From Streptomyces spinosus (GTDB lineage Bacteria; Actinomycetota; Actinomycetes; Streptomycetales; Streptomycetaceae), in NCBI RefSeq assembly GCF_020400655.1, contig NZ_JAINRC010000011.1, positions 186,001 through 250,000 of the forward strand: a stretch of 64,000 nucleotides of DNA, read 5' to 3'. The notes beneath the pieces are model-generated. The model was given only the letters and a program-made list of their open reading frames with translations, made no database searches and had not been told where the DNA came from. The translations under genes and the position numbers were made by a program. This document shows positions 8,780 to 17,899 of the stretch, piece after piece. The first letter of the stretch is position 1; each line of letters starts with the position of its first letter.

Positions 8780-8809
8780 TTCGGGTGTGGGAATGGATCT
8801 CGATAGGCT
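8780..8809 (+). promoter_or_regulatory. candidate promoter for murT-gatD
   Basis: TTCGGG (8780-8785), an 18-nt spacer and TAGGCT (8804-8809) form a plausible housekeeping promoter, followed by a leader with AAGGAGG before the murT ATG. Confidence 0.4.
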
Positions 8810-8874
8810 GAGGTTCACACCACGTTGCCGGATGGCCCCAGGCGCGGCGCGTACGCAAGGAGGATCGAGAACTG

Positions 8875-10113
8875 ATGGCAGGCAACTCGGACCCGCTCAC
8901 GCCGCGGGCCAAGCTGGCCGTGACCGCGGGCAAGGCGGTAGCTGCGGCGTCACGCGCCGCGGGGCGCGGCAGCGGATCGGTGATCGGCGGCCGGGTAGCA
9001 CTGAAGCTCGACCCCGACCTGCTCGCCCGGCTCGCCCAGAACCTGGACGTCGTCCTGGTGTCGGCGACCAACGGCAAGACCACGACCACCCGGCTCATCG
9101 CCGAGGCGCTGCGCGCCGCGGGCCCGGTCGTCTCGAACGCGCTGGGCGCCAACATGCCGGCCGGCATCACCTCGGCGCTGGCGGGCGGTTCGGACGCCAA
9201 GTTCGGTGTCATCGAGGTCGACGAGAAGTACCTGGCCGGTGTGGCCCGGGACACCAGCCCGAAGTGCATCGCCCTGCTCAACCTCTCCCGTGACCAGCTC
9301 GACCGCGCCGCCGAGACCCGGATGCTCGCCGAGAACTGGCGGGAGGGCCTGGCCGGCTCCAAGGCCGTCATCGTCGCCAACTGCGACGACCCGCTGGTGG
9401 TGTGGGCCGCGTCCTCGTCCCCGAACGTGATCTGGGTCGCGGCCGGGCAGATGTGGAAGGACGACGCCTGGTCCTGCCCGTCGTGCGGTGGCGTGATGCA
9501 GCGCCCGGGCGACGACTGGTTCTGCGGGGAGTGCGGGTTCCGGCGGCCGACGCCGACCTGGGCGCTGTCCGGGGACCACGTGCTGGACCCGCACGGGTCC
9601 GCCTGGCCGATCCACCTCCAGCTGCCGGGCCGCGCCAACAAGGCGAACGCGGCCTCCTCCGCGGCCGTCGCCGCCGTCTTCGGGGTGCCGCCGCAGGTCG
9701 CCCTGGAGCGGATGTACCAGGTGCAGGCGGTGGCCGGCCGGTACGACGTCGTCCAGTTCCAGAACCGCGACCTCAGGCTGCTGCTGGCCAAGAACCCGGC
9801 CGGCTGGCTGGAGACGTTCTCCCTGATCGACCCGCCGCCCGCCCCGGTGATCCTGTCCGTGAACGCGCGCGGCGCCGACGGCACCGACACCTCCTGGCTG
9901 TGGGACGTCGACTACACCCGGCTGACCGGTCACCCGATCTTCGTGATCGGCGACCGGAAGCTGGACCTCGCCGTCCGCCTGGAGGTCGCCAACCAGCACT
10001 TCCAGGTCTGCGACAACCTCGACCAGGCCGTGCAGATGTGCCCGCCGGGCCGGATCGAGGTCATCGCGAACTACACCGCGTTCCAGGACCTGCGCCGCCG
10101 CGTCGGCAACTGA
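8875..10113 (+). CDS. murT: lipid II isoglutaminyl synthase, Mur ligase subunit MurT
   Basis: 412 residues. The ATP-binding motif SATNGKTTTTR lies near 63-73. A zinc-ribbon-like CPSC...CGEC segment lies near 202-222, and a DUF1727-type C-terminus completes the MurT layout. Together with GatD it amidates the D-Glu of lipid II stem peptides, using ammonia delivered by GatD. Strong ribosome site AAGGAGG. gatD follows after 29 nt. Confidence 0.93.
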   Translation: MAGNSDPLTPRAKLAVTAGKAVAAASRAAGRGSGSVIGGRVALKLDPDLLARLAQNLDVVLVSATNGKTTTTRLIAEALRAAGPVVSNALGANMPAGITSALAGGSDAKFGVIEVDEKYLAGVARDTSPKCIALLNLSRDQLDRAAETRMLAENWREGLAGSKAVIVANCDDPLVVWAASSSPNVIWVAAGQMWKDDAWSCPSCGGVMQRPGDDWFCGECGFRRPTPTWALSGDHVLDPHGSAWPIHLQLPGRANKANAASSAAVAAVFGVPPQVALERMYQVQAVAGRYDVVQFQNRDLRLLLAKNPAGWLETFSLIDPPPAPVILSVNARGADGTDTSWLWDVDYTRLTGHPIFVIGDRKLDLAVRLEVANQHFQVCDNLDQAVQMCPPGRIEVIANYTAFQDLRRRVGN

Positions 10114-10142
10114 TCTTCTGATCCTCGAAGGGCGATCACCTC

Positions 10143-10871
10143 ATGAGCGACAACCAACTGCGGCTGGTGTGGATCTACCCGGACCTGCTGAGCACCTACG
10201 GCGACCAGGGCAACGCGCTCGTCGTGGAGCGCCGGGCCCGGCAGCGCGGCCTGGACGTGGCCCGCCTCGACGTGCGCAGCGACCAGCCGATCCCGACCTC
10301 CGGTGACATCTACCTCATCGGCGGCGGCGAGGACCGTCCGCAGCGGCTCGCGGCCGAGCGGCTGCGCCGGGACGGGCACCTGCACCGGGCGGTGGAGAAC
10401 GGCGCGATCGTCTTCTCGGTCTGCGCCGGCTACCAGATCCTCGGCCACGAGTTCATCAACGACCTCGGTCAGCGCGAGCCGGGCCTCGGCCTGCTGGACG
10501 TGGTGTCCGTGCGCGGCGAGGGCGAGCGGTGCGTCGGTGACGTACTGGCCGACATCGACCCGCAGCTGGGTCTCCCCCCGCTGACCGGTTTCGAGAACCA
10601 CCAGGGCGTCACCCACCTGGGCGCCACGGCCCGCCCCTTCGCCCGGGTGCAGATCGGCAAGGGCAACGGCACCGGGGACGGCACGGAGGGCGCGTACAAC
10701 GGGACCGTCTTCGGTACGTACATGCACGGACCGGTACTCGCCCGCAACCCGCAGATCGCCGACCTGCTGCTGAAGCTGGCGCTCGACGTCAACGCGCTGC
10801 CGCCGATCGACGACCGCTGGTACGAGGCGCTCCGCAACGAGCGCATCGAGGCGGCGCAGCAACCTGCGTAA
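10143..10871 (+). CDS. gatD: lipid II isoglutaminyl synthase, glutamine amidotransferase subunit GatD
   Basis: 242 residues of a class I (CobB/CobQ-like) glutaminase. The nucleophile Cys lies in SVCAGYQILG (near residue 94) and the catalytic His in GTYMHGP (near 198). It supplies ammonia to MurT in the cytoplasm. The ribosome site GAAGGG precedes the ATG. A hairpin about 80 nt after the stop probably ends the operon. Confidence 0.93.
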   Translation: MSDNQLRLVWIYPDLLSTYGDQGNALVVERRARQRGLDVARLDVRSDQPIPTSGDIYLIGGGEDRPQRLAAERLRRDGHLHRAVENGAIVFSVCAGYQILGHEFINDLGQREPGLGLLDVVSVRGEGERCVGDVLADIDPQLGLPPLTGFENHQGVTHLGATARPFARVQIGKGNGTGDGTEGAYNGTVFGTYMHGPVLARNPQIADLLLKLALDVNALPPIDDRWYEALRNERIEAAQQPA

Positions 10872-10948
10872 CCCGTTCTTCAGCCGGATTTCAGTGTGGT
10901 CCGGCAGGCTCGTGGCGGGCCCGCCTGACGGTCCGTCCGCTCACATGT

Positions 10949-10977
10949 GCGGGCGCGTCCAGCAGGCGGACGCCCGC
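10949..10977 (+). terminator. hairpin after gatD
   Basis: The stem is GCGGGC(GC)GTCC paired with GGACGCCCGC, 10 bp with a 2-nt bulge and a 7-nt loop. No T-tract. Confidence 0.45.
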
Positions 10978-11072
10978 TACGGAGCCACCCCCTCGCGCCG
11001 GTAGGGTGACCGGGAATCCGCCGGACAGCGTGGTCCGGTTACCCGGCCCACGTTGAGAAGGTATTTCGGGCT

Positions 11073-12098
11073 ATGCGCATTGGTGTCCTCACGTCCGGCG
11101 GCGACTGCCCCGGCCTGAACGCCGTCATCCGGTCCGTCGTGCACCGTGCCGTCGCCGACCACGGCGACGAGGTCATCGGTTTCCGGGACGGCTGGAAGGG
11201 CCTCCTGGAGTGCGACTACCTGAAGCTCGACCTGGACGCCGTGGGCGGCATCCTCGCGCGCGGCGGCACCATCCTCGGCTCGTCCCGGGTCCGCCCGGAG
11301 CATCTGCGGGACGGTGTGGAGCGCGCCAAGGGCCATGTCGCGGAACTCGGCCTGGACGCGATCATCCCGATCGGCGGCGAGGGCACGCTGAAGGCGGCCC
11401 GGCTGCTGTCGGACGCCGGGCTGCCGATCGTGGGCGTGCCCAAGACCATCGACAACGACATCGCGGTCACGGATGTCACCTTCGGTTTCGACACGGCGGT
11501 GACCGTGGCGACCGAGGCCCTGGACCGGCTGAAGACCACCGCCGAGTCCCACCAGCGCGTGCTGATCGTGGAGGTCATGGGCCGGCACACCGGCTGGATC
11601 GCGCTGCACTCCGGCATGGCCGCCGGCGCCCACGCCGTGGTCGTGCCGGAGCGGCCCTTCGACATCGACGAGTTGACGCGGAAGGTCGGTGAGCGGTTCG
11701 AGGCCGGCAAGCGGTTCGCGATAGTGGTCGCCGCGGAGGGGGCCAAGCCGCGCCCCGGTTCCATGGAGTTCGACGAGGGCGGCAAGGACGTCTACGGCCA
11801 CGAGCGCTTCGCGGGCATCGCGCGGCAGCTGTCGGTCGAGCTGGAGCAGCGGCTCGGCAAGGAGGCCCGTCCGGTGATCCTCGGGCACGTGCAGCGCGGC
11901 GGCACTCCGACGCCGTACGACCGGGTGCTGGCGACCCGCTTCGGCTGGCACGCGGTGGAGGCCGTGCACCGGGGTGAGTTCGGCAAGATGACGGCGCTGC
12001 GCGGGACCGACATCGCCATGGTGTCGCTGGCGGAGGCGGTTCGGACGCTGAAGACCGTGCCGGCGGAGCGGTACGACGAGGCGGAGTGCGTCCTGTGA
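11073..12098 (+). CDS. pfkA: ATP-dependent 6-phosphofructokinase
   Basis: 341 residues. The N-terminal nucleotide loop is SGGDCPGLNA. GGEGTLKAA, PKTIDNDI (with the catalytic Asp) and EVMGRHTGW match group III bacterial phosphofructokinases. The enzyme phosphorylates fructose 6-phosphate in glycolysis. The Gly-Gly-Glu-Gly-Thr loop, rather than a GGDGS loop, is usual for actinobacterial members. The gene stands alone between two hairpins. Confidence 0.94.
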   Translation: MRIGVLTSGGDCPGLNAVIRSVVHRAVADHGDEVIGFRDGWKGLLECDYLKLDLDAVGGILARGGTILGSSRVRPEHLRDGVERAKGHVAELGLDAIIPIGGEGTLKAARLLSDAGLPIVGVPKTIDNDIAVTDVTFGFDTAVTVATEALDRLKTTAESHQRVLIVEVMGRHTGWIALHSGMAAGAHAVVVPERPFDIDELTRKVGERFEAGKRFAIVVAAEGAKPRPGSMEFDEGGKDVYGHERFAGIARQLSVELEQRLGKEARPVILGHVQRGGTPTPYDRVLATRFGWHAVEAVHRGEFGKMTALRGTDIAMVSLAEAVRTLKTVPAERYDEAECVL

Positions 12099-12120
12099 CC
12101 CACTGGTCCGGGTGAGGACA

Positions 12121-12156
12121 AACCGGCCCCGGTCACAGCGGTGACCGGGGCCGGTT
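12121..12156 (+). terminator. strong hairpin terminator after pfkA
   Basis: A perfect 16-bp stem (12121-12136 with 12141-12156) and a 4-nt AGCG loop, followed by a pyrimidine stretch CTACTCTT. It starts 22 nt after the pfkA stop. Confidence 0.8.
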
Positions 12157-12226
12157 CTACTCTTGGTGCGGACACAGACAGCTGTGGACAGACACCGCAC
12201 AACCCCCACGAACCAGGAGCCGCCGG

Positions 12227-13177
12227 ATGGATCACAGCGGACACGGCATGACGATGGATCTGCCGCCGTTCACGCTGGGGCGGGGGCTGGAATGGTCGGC
12301 GGACCCCTTCTTCCTCATCGCCTGCCTCGCCGGTCTGGCTCTCTACGGCTGGGGTGTCGTGCGGCTGCGGCGGCGCGGGGACGCCTGGCCGGTGAGCCGT
12401 ACCGTCTCCTACGTCGTAGGCGTGCTCACCATCGCGCTGATGATGTGCACCAGGCTCAACGACTACGGCATGGTCATGTTCAGCGTGCACATGGTGCAGC
12501 ACATGGTGATCAGCATGCTGTCGCCGATCCTCATCCTGCTCGGCGCCCCGGTCACCCTGGCGCTGCGCGCGCTGCCGACCGCCGGCAGGGGCCGCAAGGG
12601 CCCGCGTGAGCTGCTGCTGATGCTGCTGCACAGCCGGTACATGCGGATCGTCACCCACCCGGCGTTCACCATCCCGCTGTTCATCGCGAGCCTGTACGCC
12701 CTCTACTTCACCCCGCTGTTCGACTTCCTGATGGGCTCGAAGACCGGGCACGTCGCGATGATGGTGCACTTCCTCGCGGTCGGTGTCGTGTTCTTCTGGC
12801 CGATCATCGGTGTCGACCCGGGCCCGCACCGGCCGGGCCACCTGATGCGGATGCTGGAGCTGTTCGCGGGCATGCCGTTCCACGCGTTCTTCGGCATCGC
12901 GCTGATGATGGCGTCGACGCCGATGGTCGAGACCTTCGAGCACCCGCCCGCCTCGCTGGGCATCGACGCGCTGTCCGACCAGAGCGCGGCGGGCGGCATC
13001 GCCTGGGCGTTCAGCGAGATTCCGTCGGTGCTGGTGCTGATCGCGCTGCTGTTCCAGTGGTACCGCTCCGAGCAGCGGCAGGCCAAGCGCAAGGACCGGG
13101 CCGCCGACCGGGACGGCGACAAGGAGCTGGAGGCGTACAACGCCTACCTGGCCTCGCTGAACGCGCGCGAGGGCTAG
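12227..13177 (+). CDS. CtaG-family cytochrome c oxidase assembly membrane protein
   Basis: 316 residues with about seven membrane segments. The N-terminus is a short His/Met-rich stretch (MDHSGHGMTMD) able to bind copper. HMVQHM and MVHF inside the membrane core and FEHPP in a loop fit the caa3_CtaG family, which serves oxidase assembly or copper handling. The C-terminus is charged and cytoplasmic. No oxidase genes are adjacent, so the exact partner is unknown. Confidence 0.85.
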   Translation: MDHSGHGMTMDLPPFTLGRGLEWSADPFFLIACLAGLALYGWGVVRLRRRGDAWPVSRTVSYVVGVLTIALMMCTRLNDYGMVMFSVHMVQHMVISMLSPILILLGAPVTLALRALPTAGRGRKGPRELLLMLLHSRYMRIVTHPAFTIPLFIASLYALYFTPLFDFLMGSKTGHVAMMVHFLAVGVVFFWPIIGVDPGPHRPGHLMRMLELFAGMPFHAFFGIALMMASTPMVETFEHPPASLGIDALSDQSAAGGIAWAFSEIPSVLVLIALLFQWYRSEQRQAKRKDRAADRDGDKELEAYNAYLASLNAREG

Positions 13178-13258
13178 GGCCGGAACCGGCCGCACCTATC
13201 CCTCCCGGCCCGGGCCGGGGCACCATGGTCGTGGACGGACCATGAGGAGGGTGTCGCG

Positions 13259-13426
13259 ATGCCCGGTTCCACGAACGGTTCCACCAGGACGATGGGGGCG
13301 CTCACGGTCGGCGGGCTGGTCGTCGTGACCGCCTACACGGTCGCGCTCGGCAGCAACGGCTGGCTGTGGTTCGGATGGGTGGTGCTGGGGCTGCTGACGC
13401 TCGCCCTGGTGGTCACCCAGTCGTGA
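13259..13426 (+). CDS. small membrane protein (55 aa)
   Basis: An ATG with ribosome site GAGGAGGG upstream opens a 55-residue frame: MPGSTNGSTR, then two hydrophobic segments separated by a short SNGWLWFGW turn. It lies 81 nt after the CtaG-like gene on the same strand and before the Lrp gene. Function unknown; the ribosome site and the two-helix profile support it as a real gene. Confidence 0.65.
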   Translation: MPGSTNGSTRTMGALTVGGLVVVTAYTVALGSNGWLWFGWVVLGLLTLALVVTQS

Positions 13427-13450
13427 GCCGCGGGGGCGGGCGGGGCTGAC

Positions 13451-13456
13451 TACAGT
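13451..13456 (+). promoter_or_regulatory. -10 box (TACAGT) for leaderless Lrp gene
   Basis: TACAGT ends 6 nt before the ATG at 13463, and there is no Shine-Dalgarno sequence. Confidence 0.45.
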
Positions 13457-13462
13457 GCCCGC

Positions 13463-13948
13463 ATGAACAGCAGGACGCCCTCGTTCGACGAGCTGGACCG
13501 CCAGATCGTCACCGCGCTCATGACCAACGCGCGGACCAGCTTCGCCGAGATCGGAGCGGCGATCGGGCTGTCCGCCACCGCGGTCAAGCGGCGGGTGGAC
13601 CGGCTGCGGGAGACCGGGGTGATCACCGGCTTCACGGCGACGGTCAGGCCGTCCGCGCTGGGCTGGCGGACGGAGGCGTACGTCGAGGTGTACTGCGAGG
13701 GCGCGGCCCCGCCCCGGCGCCTGGCGGAGGTCGTCCGCAACCATCCGGAGATCGCGGCGGCCATGACGGTGACCGGCGGCGCCGACGCGCTGCTGCACGT
13801 GCGCGCCCGGGACGTGGAGCACTTCGAGGAGGTGCTGGAGCGGATCCGCGCCGAGCCGTTCATCCGGAAGACGATCAGCGTGATGGTGCTGTCCCACCTG
13901 CTCCCGGAAAGCCCGGAAGCGGGTGCCACCCACGCGGCACCCGAGTGA
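13463..13948 (+). CDS. Lrp/AsnC family regulator, probable regulator of ddaH-rocD
   Basis: 161 residues. An AsnC-type helix-turn-helix (FAEIGAAIGLSATAVKRRVD, about 28-47) is followed by a RAM ligand domain with the GGADALLHV segment. It lies directly upstream of the dimethylargininase-ornithine aminotransferase pair on the same strand. An inverted repeat at the start of that transcript makes it the obvious candidate regulator, perhaps responding to arginine or ornithine. The message is probably leaderless. Confidence 0.9.
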   Translation: MNSRTPSFDELDRQIVTALMTNARTSFAEIGAAIGLSATAVKRRVDRLRETGVITGFTATVRPSALGWRTEAYVEVYCEGAAPPRRLAEVVRNHPEIAAAMTVTGGADALLHVRARDVEHFEEVLERIRAEPFIRKTISVMVLSHLLPESPEAGATHAAPE

Positions 13949-14026
13949 CCGGACCGGCGCGCAGGAGTCGTGCGTGCGCCCCGGCAACAACGCAGCGATC
14001 CTGCCTGTCCGCGCAGCTTTTCTCGC

Positions 14027-14077
14027 TTGTCGCCCGTCTTCCTCTCTTCCTACCGTGGTGTCACCCCTCAGTGACAC
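14027..14077 (+). promoter_or_regulatory. promoter and operator of ddaH-rocD
   Basis: TTGTCG (14027-14032), an 18-nt spacer and TACCGT (14051-14056) form a promoter. GTGTCAC-CCCTCA-GTGACAC at 14058-14077 is a perfect 7-bp-arm inverted repeat over the expected transcription start. Lrp-type repression from this site is inferred. Confidence 0.5.
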
Positions 14078-14101
14078 ACAGGAAAGCGGAGGAAACCCTC
14101 T

Positions 14102-14911
14102 GTGACCGCAAGTCGTGTGCCGCGTTCCCGGCGGTTCCTGGTCTGTGAACCCAGACACTTCGCCGTCCAGTACGCGATCAACCCCTGGATGCATCCCGAC
14201 AAGCCCGTCGACGTCGACCTGGCCCAGGAGCAGTGGCAGCAGCTGATCCGCGCCTACCGCGACCACGGCCACACCGTGGACTCCGTCGAGCCGGTCCCCG
14301 GCCTGCCGGACATGGTGTTCGCCGCCAACGCGGCCTTCGTCGTCGGCGGCCGGGTCTTCGGCTCCCTGTTCCACGCCCCGGAGCGCCGCCCCGAGTCGGT
14401 GCACTACGACACCTGGTTCAAGGCGGCCGGCTACGACGTCCACCGGCCCGAGTCGGTGACCGAGGGCGAGGGCGACCTGGTGTGGACGGGCCGGTACGTG
14501 CTCGCCGGCACCGGGTTCCGCACGACGCGCGAGGCGCACCGGGAGGCGCAGGAGTTCCTCGGGCACCCGGTGATCGGCCTGACCCTGGTCGACCCGTACT
14601 TCTACCACCTGGACACGGCGCTGTTCGTCCTCGACGACGACAACATCTGCTACTACCCGGAGGCCTTCTCGCCGGGCAGCCGGGAGGTCCTCAAGCGCCT
14701 GTACCCGAACGCGGTCCTCGCCACCCGCGAGGACGCGATGGCCTTCGGCCTGAACTCCGTCTCCGACGGCCGGAACGTCTTCATCGCGCCCCGGGCCGAG
14801 GCGCTCGCCGAGCGTCTGGCCGGCCACGGCTATGTCCCCGTCCCCGTCGACCTGTCCGAGTTCCACAAGGCCGGCGGCGGCATCAAGTGCTGCACCCAGG
14901 AGATCCGCTGA
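14102..14911 (+). CDS. ddaH: dimethylargininase (NG,NG-dimethylarginine dimethylaminohydrolase)
   Basis: 269 residues with a GTG start after a GGAGG site. The pentein-fold amidinotransferase features are visible: the FxANAAFV segment with the guanidine-binding Asp (LPDMVF), the catalytic His in FYHLDTAL, and the catalytic Cys near the C-terminus in GGGIKCCTQE. The family hydrolyses methylated arginines, or arginine itself, to citrulline. The stop overlaps the rocD start (TGATG), so the product enters the same catabolic route. Confidence 0.9.
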   Translation: MTASRVPRSRRFLVCEPRHFAVQYAINPWMHPDKPVDVDLAQEQWQQLIRAYRDHGHTVDSVEPVPGLPDMVFAANAAFVVGGRVFGSLFHAPERRPESVHYDTWFKAAGYDVHRPESVTEGEGDLVWTGRYVLAGTGFRTTREAHREAQEFLGHPVIGLTLVDPYFYHLDTALFVLDDDNICYYPEAFSPGSREVLKRLYPNAVLATREDAMAFGLNSVSDGRNVFIAPRAEALAERLAGHGYVPVPVDLSEFHKAGGGIKCCTQEIR

Positions 14912-16128
14912 TGACCGCACCCGCGCGCACCCGTACCTCCGACGACCTGATCCGCGCGGAGGAGCCGGTTCTCGCGCACAACTACCACCCGCTGCCCGTG
15001 GTGGTGGCCCGTGCCGAGGGCACCTGGGTGGAGGACGTCGAGGGCAACCGCTACCTCGACATGCTGGCCGGCTACTCGGCCCTGAACTTCGGCCACCGCC
15101 ACCCGGCCCTGATCGAGGAGGCACACCGCCAGCTCGACCGGCTCACCCTCACCTCCCGCGCCTTCCACAACGACCGGCTGGCCTCCTTCGCCGAGCGGCT
15201 CGCGGAGCTGACCGGCCTGGACATGGTGCTGCCGATGAACACCGGCGCGGAGGCGGTGGAGAGCGGGATCAAGGTGGCCCGCAAGTGGGCGTACGACGTG
15301 AAGGGCGTCCCGGCCGGACAGGCGACGATCGTGGTGGCGGCGGAGAACTTCCACGGCCGTACGACGACCATCGTCAGCTTCTCCACGGACGAGACGGCCC
15401 GGTCCGGCTTCGGACCGTTCACGCCCGGTTTCAGGATCGTGCCGTACAACGACCTGGCTGCGCTGGAGGCGGCCGTCGACGACACGACGGCGGCGGTGCT
15501 GATCGAGCCGATCCAGGGCGAGGCCGGGGTGATCATCCCGGACGACGGCTACCTCGCCGGGGTGCGGGAGCTGACCCGCCGCGCGGGCTGCCTGTTCATC
15601 GCGGACGAGATCCAGTCGGGCCTCGGCCGGACGGGCCGCACCCTCGCCGTCGAGCACGAGGACGTCGTCCCGGACGTGCTGCTGCTCGGCAAGGCGCTCG
15701 GCGGCGGCATCGTGCCGGTGTCGGCCGTGGTGGCCCGGCGCGAGGTGCTGGGGGTGCTGCACCCGGGCGAGCACGGGTCGACGTTCGGCGGCAACCCGCT
15801 CGCCGCGGCGGTCGGCACGGCCGTGGTGGAACTGCTTCAGACGGGTGAGTTCCAGCGCCGGGCGGCCGAGCTGGGCGTGGTCCTGCGGGACGGGCTGACC
15901 GAGCTGACCGGCAAGGGCGTGACCGGTTTCCGCTCGCGCGGGCTGTGGGCCGGCGTGGATGTGGACCCCTCCCTCGGCACCGGGCGGGAGATCAGCGAGC
16001 GCCTGATGCGCGAGGGGGTCCTGGTCAAGGACACCCACGGGTCCACGATCCGGCTGGCGCCGCCGCTGACGATCACCGCGGAGGAGCTGCGGTCGGCGCT
16101 TGCGGCCCTGGAGAAGGTACTGGCCTGA
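14911..16128 (+). CDS. rocD: ornithine aminotransferase
   Basis: 405 residues, a class III PLP aminotransferase. The PLP lysine lies in LLLGKALGGG, the cofactor Asp in FIADEIQSG, and TGAEAVESGIK is the phosphate-binding region. It converts ornithine and 2-oxoglutarate to glutamate semialdehyde and glutamate. It is coupled to ddaH by a one-base overlap, so the two form an arginine/methylarginine utilisation unit. Confidence 0.93.
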   Translation: MTAPARTRTSDDLIRAEEPVLAHNYHPLPVVVARAEGTWVEDVEGNRYLDMLAGYSALNFGHRHPALIEEAHRQLDRLTLTSRAFHNDRLASFAERLAELTGLDMVLPMNTGAEAVESGIKVARKWAYDVKGVPAGQATIVVAAENFHGRTTTIVSFSTDETARSGFGPFTPGFRIVPYNDLAALEAAVDDTTAAVLIEPIQGEAGVIIPDDGYLAGVRELTRRAGCLFIADEIQSGLGRTGRTLAVEHEDVVPDVLLLGKALGGGIVPVSAVVARREVLGVLHPGEHGSTFGGNPLAAAVGTAVVELLQTGEFQRRAAELGVVLRDGLTELTGKGVTGFRSRGLWAGVDVDPSLGTGREISERLMREGVLVKDTHGSTIRLAPPLTITAEELRSALAALEKVLA

Positions 16129-16176
16129 GGGACGGGCGGGGGCCGGTGCCGGCACCGGTCCCCGCCCGCCGTGCCG

Positions 16177-16839
16177 TCAGTGCGTGCCGAGGAGCTGCCT
16201 CATCTCCTTGATCTCGGCGTTCTGCGCGGTGACGATGGCGTCCGCCATGGTCTTTGCGGGGCCGTACTGGCCCCTCTCCTTCTCGGTGGTGGCCATCTCG
16301 ACGGCGCCCTCGTGGTGGTCGACCATCATCGACAGGAACCTGGTGTCGAAGTCCTTGCCGGTGGCCTTCTCCAGGTCCGCCATGTCGGCCTCGCTCATCA
16401 TGCCGGACATGCCGGACATCCCGGAGTGGCCGGAGTGGTCCATACCGGCCATGGGGGCCTGCTCGCCCCAGGACGTCAGCCAGCCGGTCATGGTGCGGAT
16501 CTCCGGGCCCTGCGCCTTCTCGATGCGCGAGGCGAGGTCCTTCACTTGCGCCGAGGAGGCCCGGCCGTCGGCGAGCCTCGCCATCTCAAGGGCCTGCCGG
16601 TGGTGCGGGATCATGCCCTGCGCGAAGGAGACGTCCTGGTCGTTGTGCGCGGCGGCCGACGCGCCGGGAGCGGCCGACGCGCCCGGAGTGGCCGACGCGC
16701 TCGCGGCGGCGGAGGGACCGTGGCCGGTGTGGCCGCCGTCCGCGCTGTCGTTGTCGCCGCCGCAGGCGGCCAGGACGAGGGCTCCGGTGACGGCGACCGC
16801 GGCCAGGGCGGCACGGCGCGTCAGGGTACGGATGGTCAT
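16177..16839 (-). CDS. DUF305 lipoprotein
   Basis: 220 residues with an ATG after AGGAG. The N-terminal signal ends in a lipobox (LVLAAC), followed by a Ser/Ala/Pro/Gly linker. Two copies of the DUF305 core are seen: MIPHHRQALEMA near 81 and MMVDHHEGAVEMA near 171. A His/Met-rich stretch lies between them (GMDHSGHSGMSGMSGMM). DUF305 proteins are linked to copper or other metal handling outside the membrane. It lies downstream of a DUF6153 gene that also carries His-rich motifs. Confidence 0.88.
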   Translation of the reverse strand: MTIRTLTRRAALAAVAVTGALVLAACGGDNDSADGGHTGHGPSAAASASATPGASAAPGASAAAHNDQDVSFAQGMIPHHRQALEMARLADGRASSAQVKDLASRIEKAQGPEIRTMTGWLTSWGEQAPMAGMDHSGHSGMSGMSGMMSEADMADLEKATGKDFDTRFLSMMVDHHEGAVEMATTEKERGQYGPAKTMADAIVTAQNAEIKEMRQLLGTH

Positions 16840-16931
16840 ACGGGGAACTCCTGCTGTTTCGGAGGGATGTCGGGCACGCGTGGACACGACCGCGGCGCCT
16901 GCGCCGGGGCAGGCGGGCGGCCGGGGCGGCT

Positions 16932-17351
16932 CTAGATCCGCAGGAGTTGGAGTTCCGCCAGATCGGGCGGGGCACGGGCATCGTCCGGCGCGGTGGCCGG
17001 ACCGGGGCGCGGACAGGCGGCCGGTGCGACGACGGCCACCGGGTCGGCGGCCGGCACGGGCAGCCGGGGGCCGCCGTCGAGGGCGCCCGAGACACAGCTG
17101 GGGTCGGCGTGGTGCATCCGTTGGCCGCCGCAGTGACCGGCGGCGTCCGGGCAGTCGTCCGGCGCGCTCACGGCGACCGCACCGGAGGCGGCCCGGGCGA
17201 CCCCGGCGTGTCCGGCGTGACCCATGCCCCCGCCGGGCGCCAGCGCGTGCATCCCGAGCAGACCGGCCAGCAGGGCGAGCACGAGCAGCCCGCGGTGCCG
17301 CCGCCGGGGCGGTCGCGGGGCGTGTGCTCGGCTGCCGGTCATCGGGGACAT
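16932..17351 (-). CDS. DUF6153-like membrane-anchored protein, His-rich
   Basis: About 139 residues (ATG at 17351; a second ATG at 17342 is equally usable). A basic N-terminus is followed by one hydrophobic segment (LLVLALLAGLLGMHAL). Then come HAGHAG, CPDAAGHC and MHHADPSC motifs, and a C-terminus ending DLAELQLLRI, the signature remembered for DUF6153. Cys/His spacing suggests metal binding outside the membrane. It is followed 92 nt later by the DUF305 lipoprotein, which suggests a joint role. Confidence 0.7.
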   Translation of the reverse strand: MSPMTGSRAHAPRPPRRRHRGLLVLALLAGLLGMHALAPGGGMGHAGHAGVARAASGAVAVSAPDDCPDAAGHCGGQRMHHADPSCVSGALDGGPRLPVPAADPVAVVAPAACPRPGPATAPDDARAPPDLAELQLLRI

Positions 17352-17461
17352 CGTACGAGGGCCGGATGCGTCGGGCGTGCGAGGGCACGCCGGATGGGGT
17401 CGGGCCGGGTTCCCGTGGTGCAGGCGGCCGCCCACGACGCAGCGGGCGCCTCGACGCCGGA

Positions 17462-17899
17462 TCAGCCTCCGGAGGGACGCGGGGCACGCAGGTGCGCCCG
17501 CTCCCGCAGCTCCTCCTCCTCGACCAGCCTGAGCATCGGCTGACCCGGCGCGCACACCATGGTCACCACGAACGTGGTCGGGGCGTCCGACAGGGCGTTG
17601 CCGTCCTGGTAGTGGATCACGTCACCGCCCGGCTCCCAGAACGTCCCGCCTGCCTCGACCACCCGCTCCGGCTCTCCCTCGAGCTCGAACCGGACCGCGC
17701 CCTGGATCACGTAGCCGAACGACGGGCCCGAATGGCGGTGCGGAGGCAGTCCGGGGTGACCGGGAGGCCAGTCGACGAGGATGGTCATCGCCGAACCGCC
17801 TCCGGGGAAGAAGGGCGGAGTGACCTCCTGGAGCAACTTGACCTCGGGCGGCAGGTCCATGTCCTGGACGGCCCGGTGCTCAGGGTTGTTCTCCGGCAT
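17462..17899 (-). CDS. cupin domain protein
   Basis: 145 residues, ATG with GGAGG site. A single cupin: motif one is HRHSGPSFGYVIQGAVRFEL (about 56-75) and the second half is GGTFWEPGGDVIHYQ. The metal ligands appear to be His56 and His58, an aromatic/Tyr region and a distal His. The enzyme or sensor function is unknown. No operon partner is clear. Confidence 0.8.
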   Translation of the reverse strand: MPENNPEHRAVQDMDLPPEVKLLQEVTPPFFPGGGSAMTILVDWPPGHPGLPPHRHSGPSFGYVIQGAVRFELEGEPERVVEAGGTFWEPGGDVIHYQDGNALSDAPTTFVVTMVCAPGQPMLRLVEEEELRERAHLRAPRPSGG

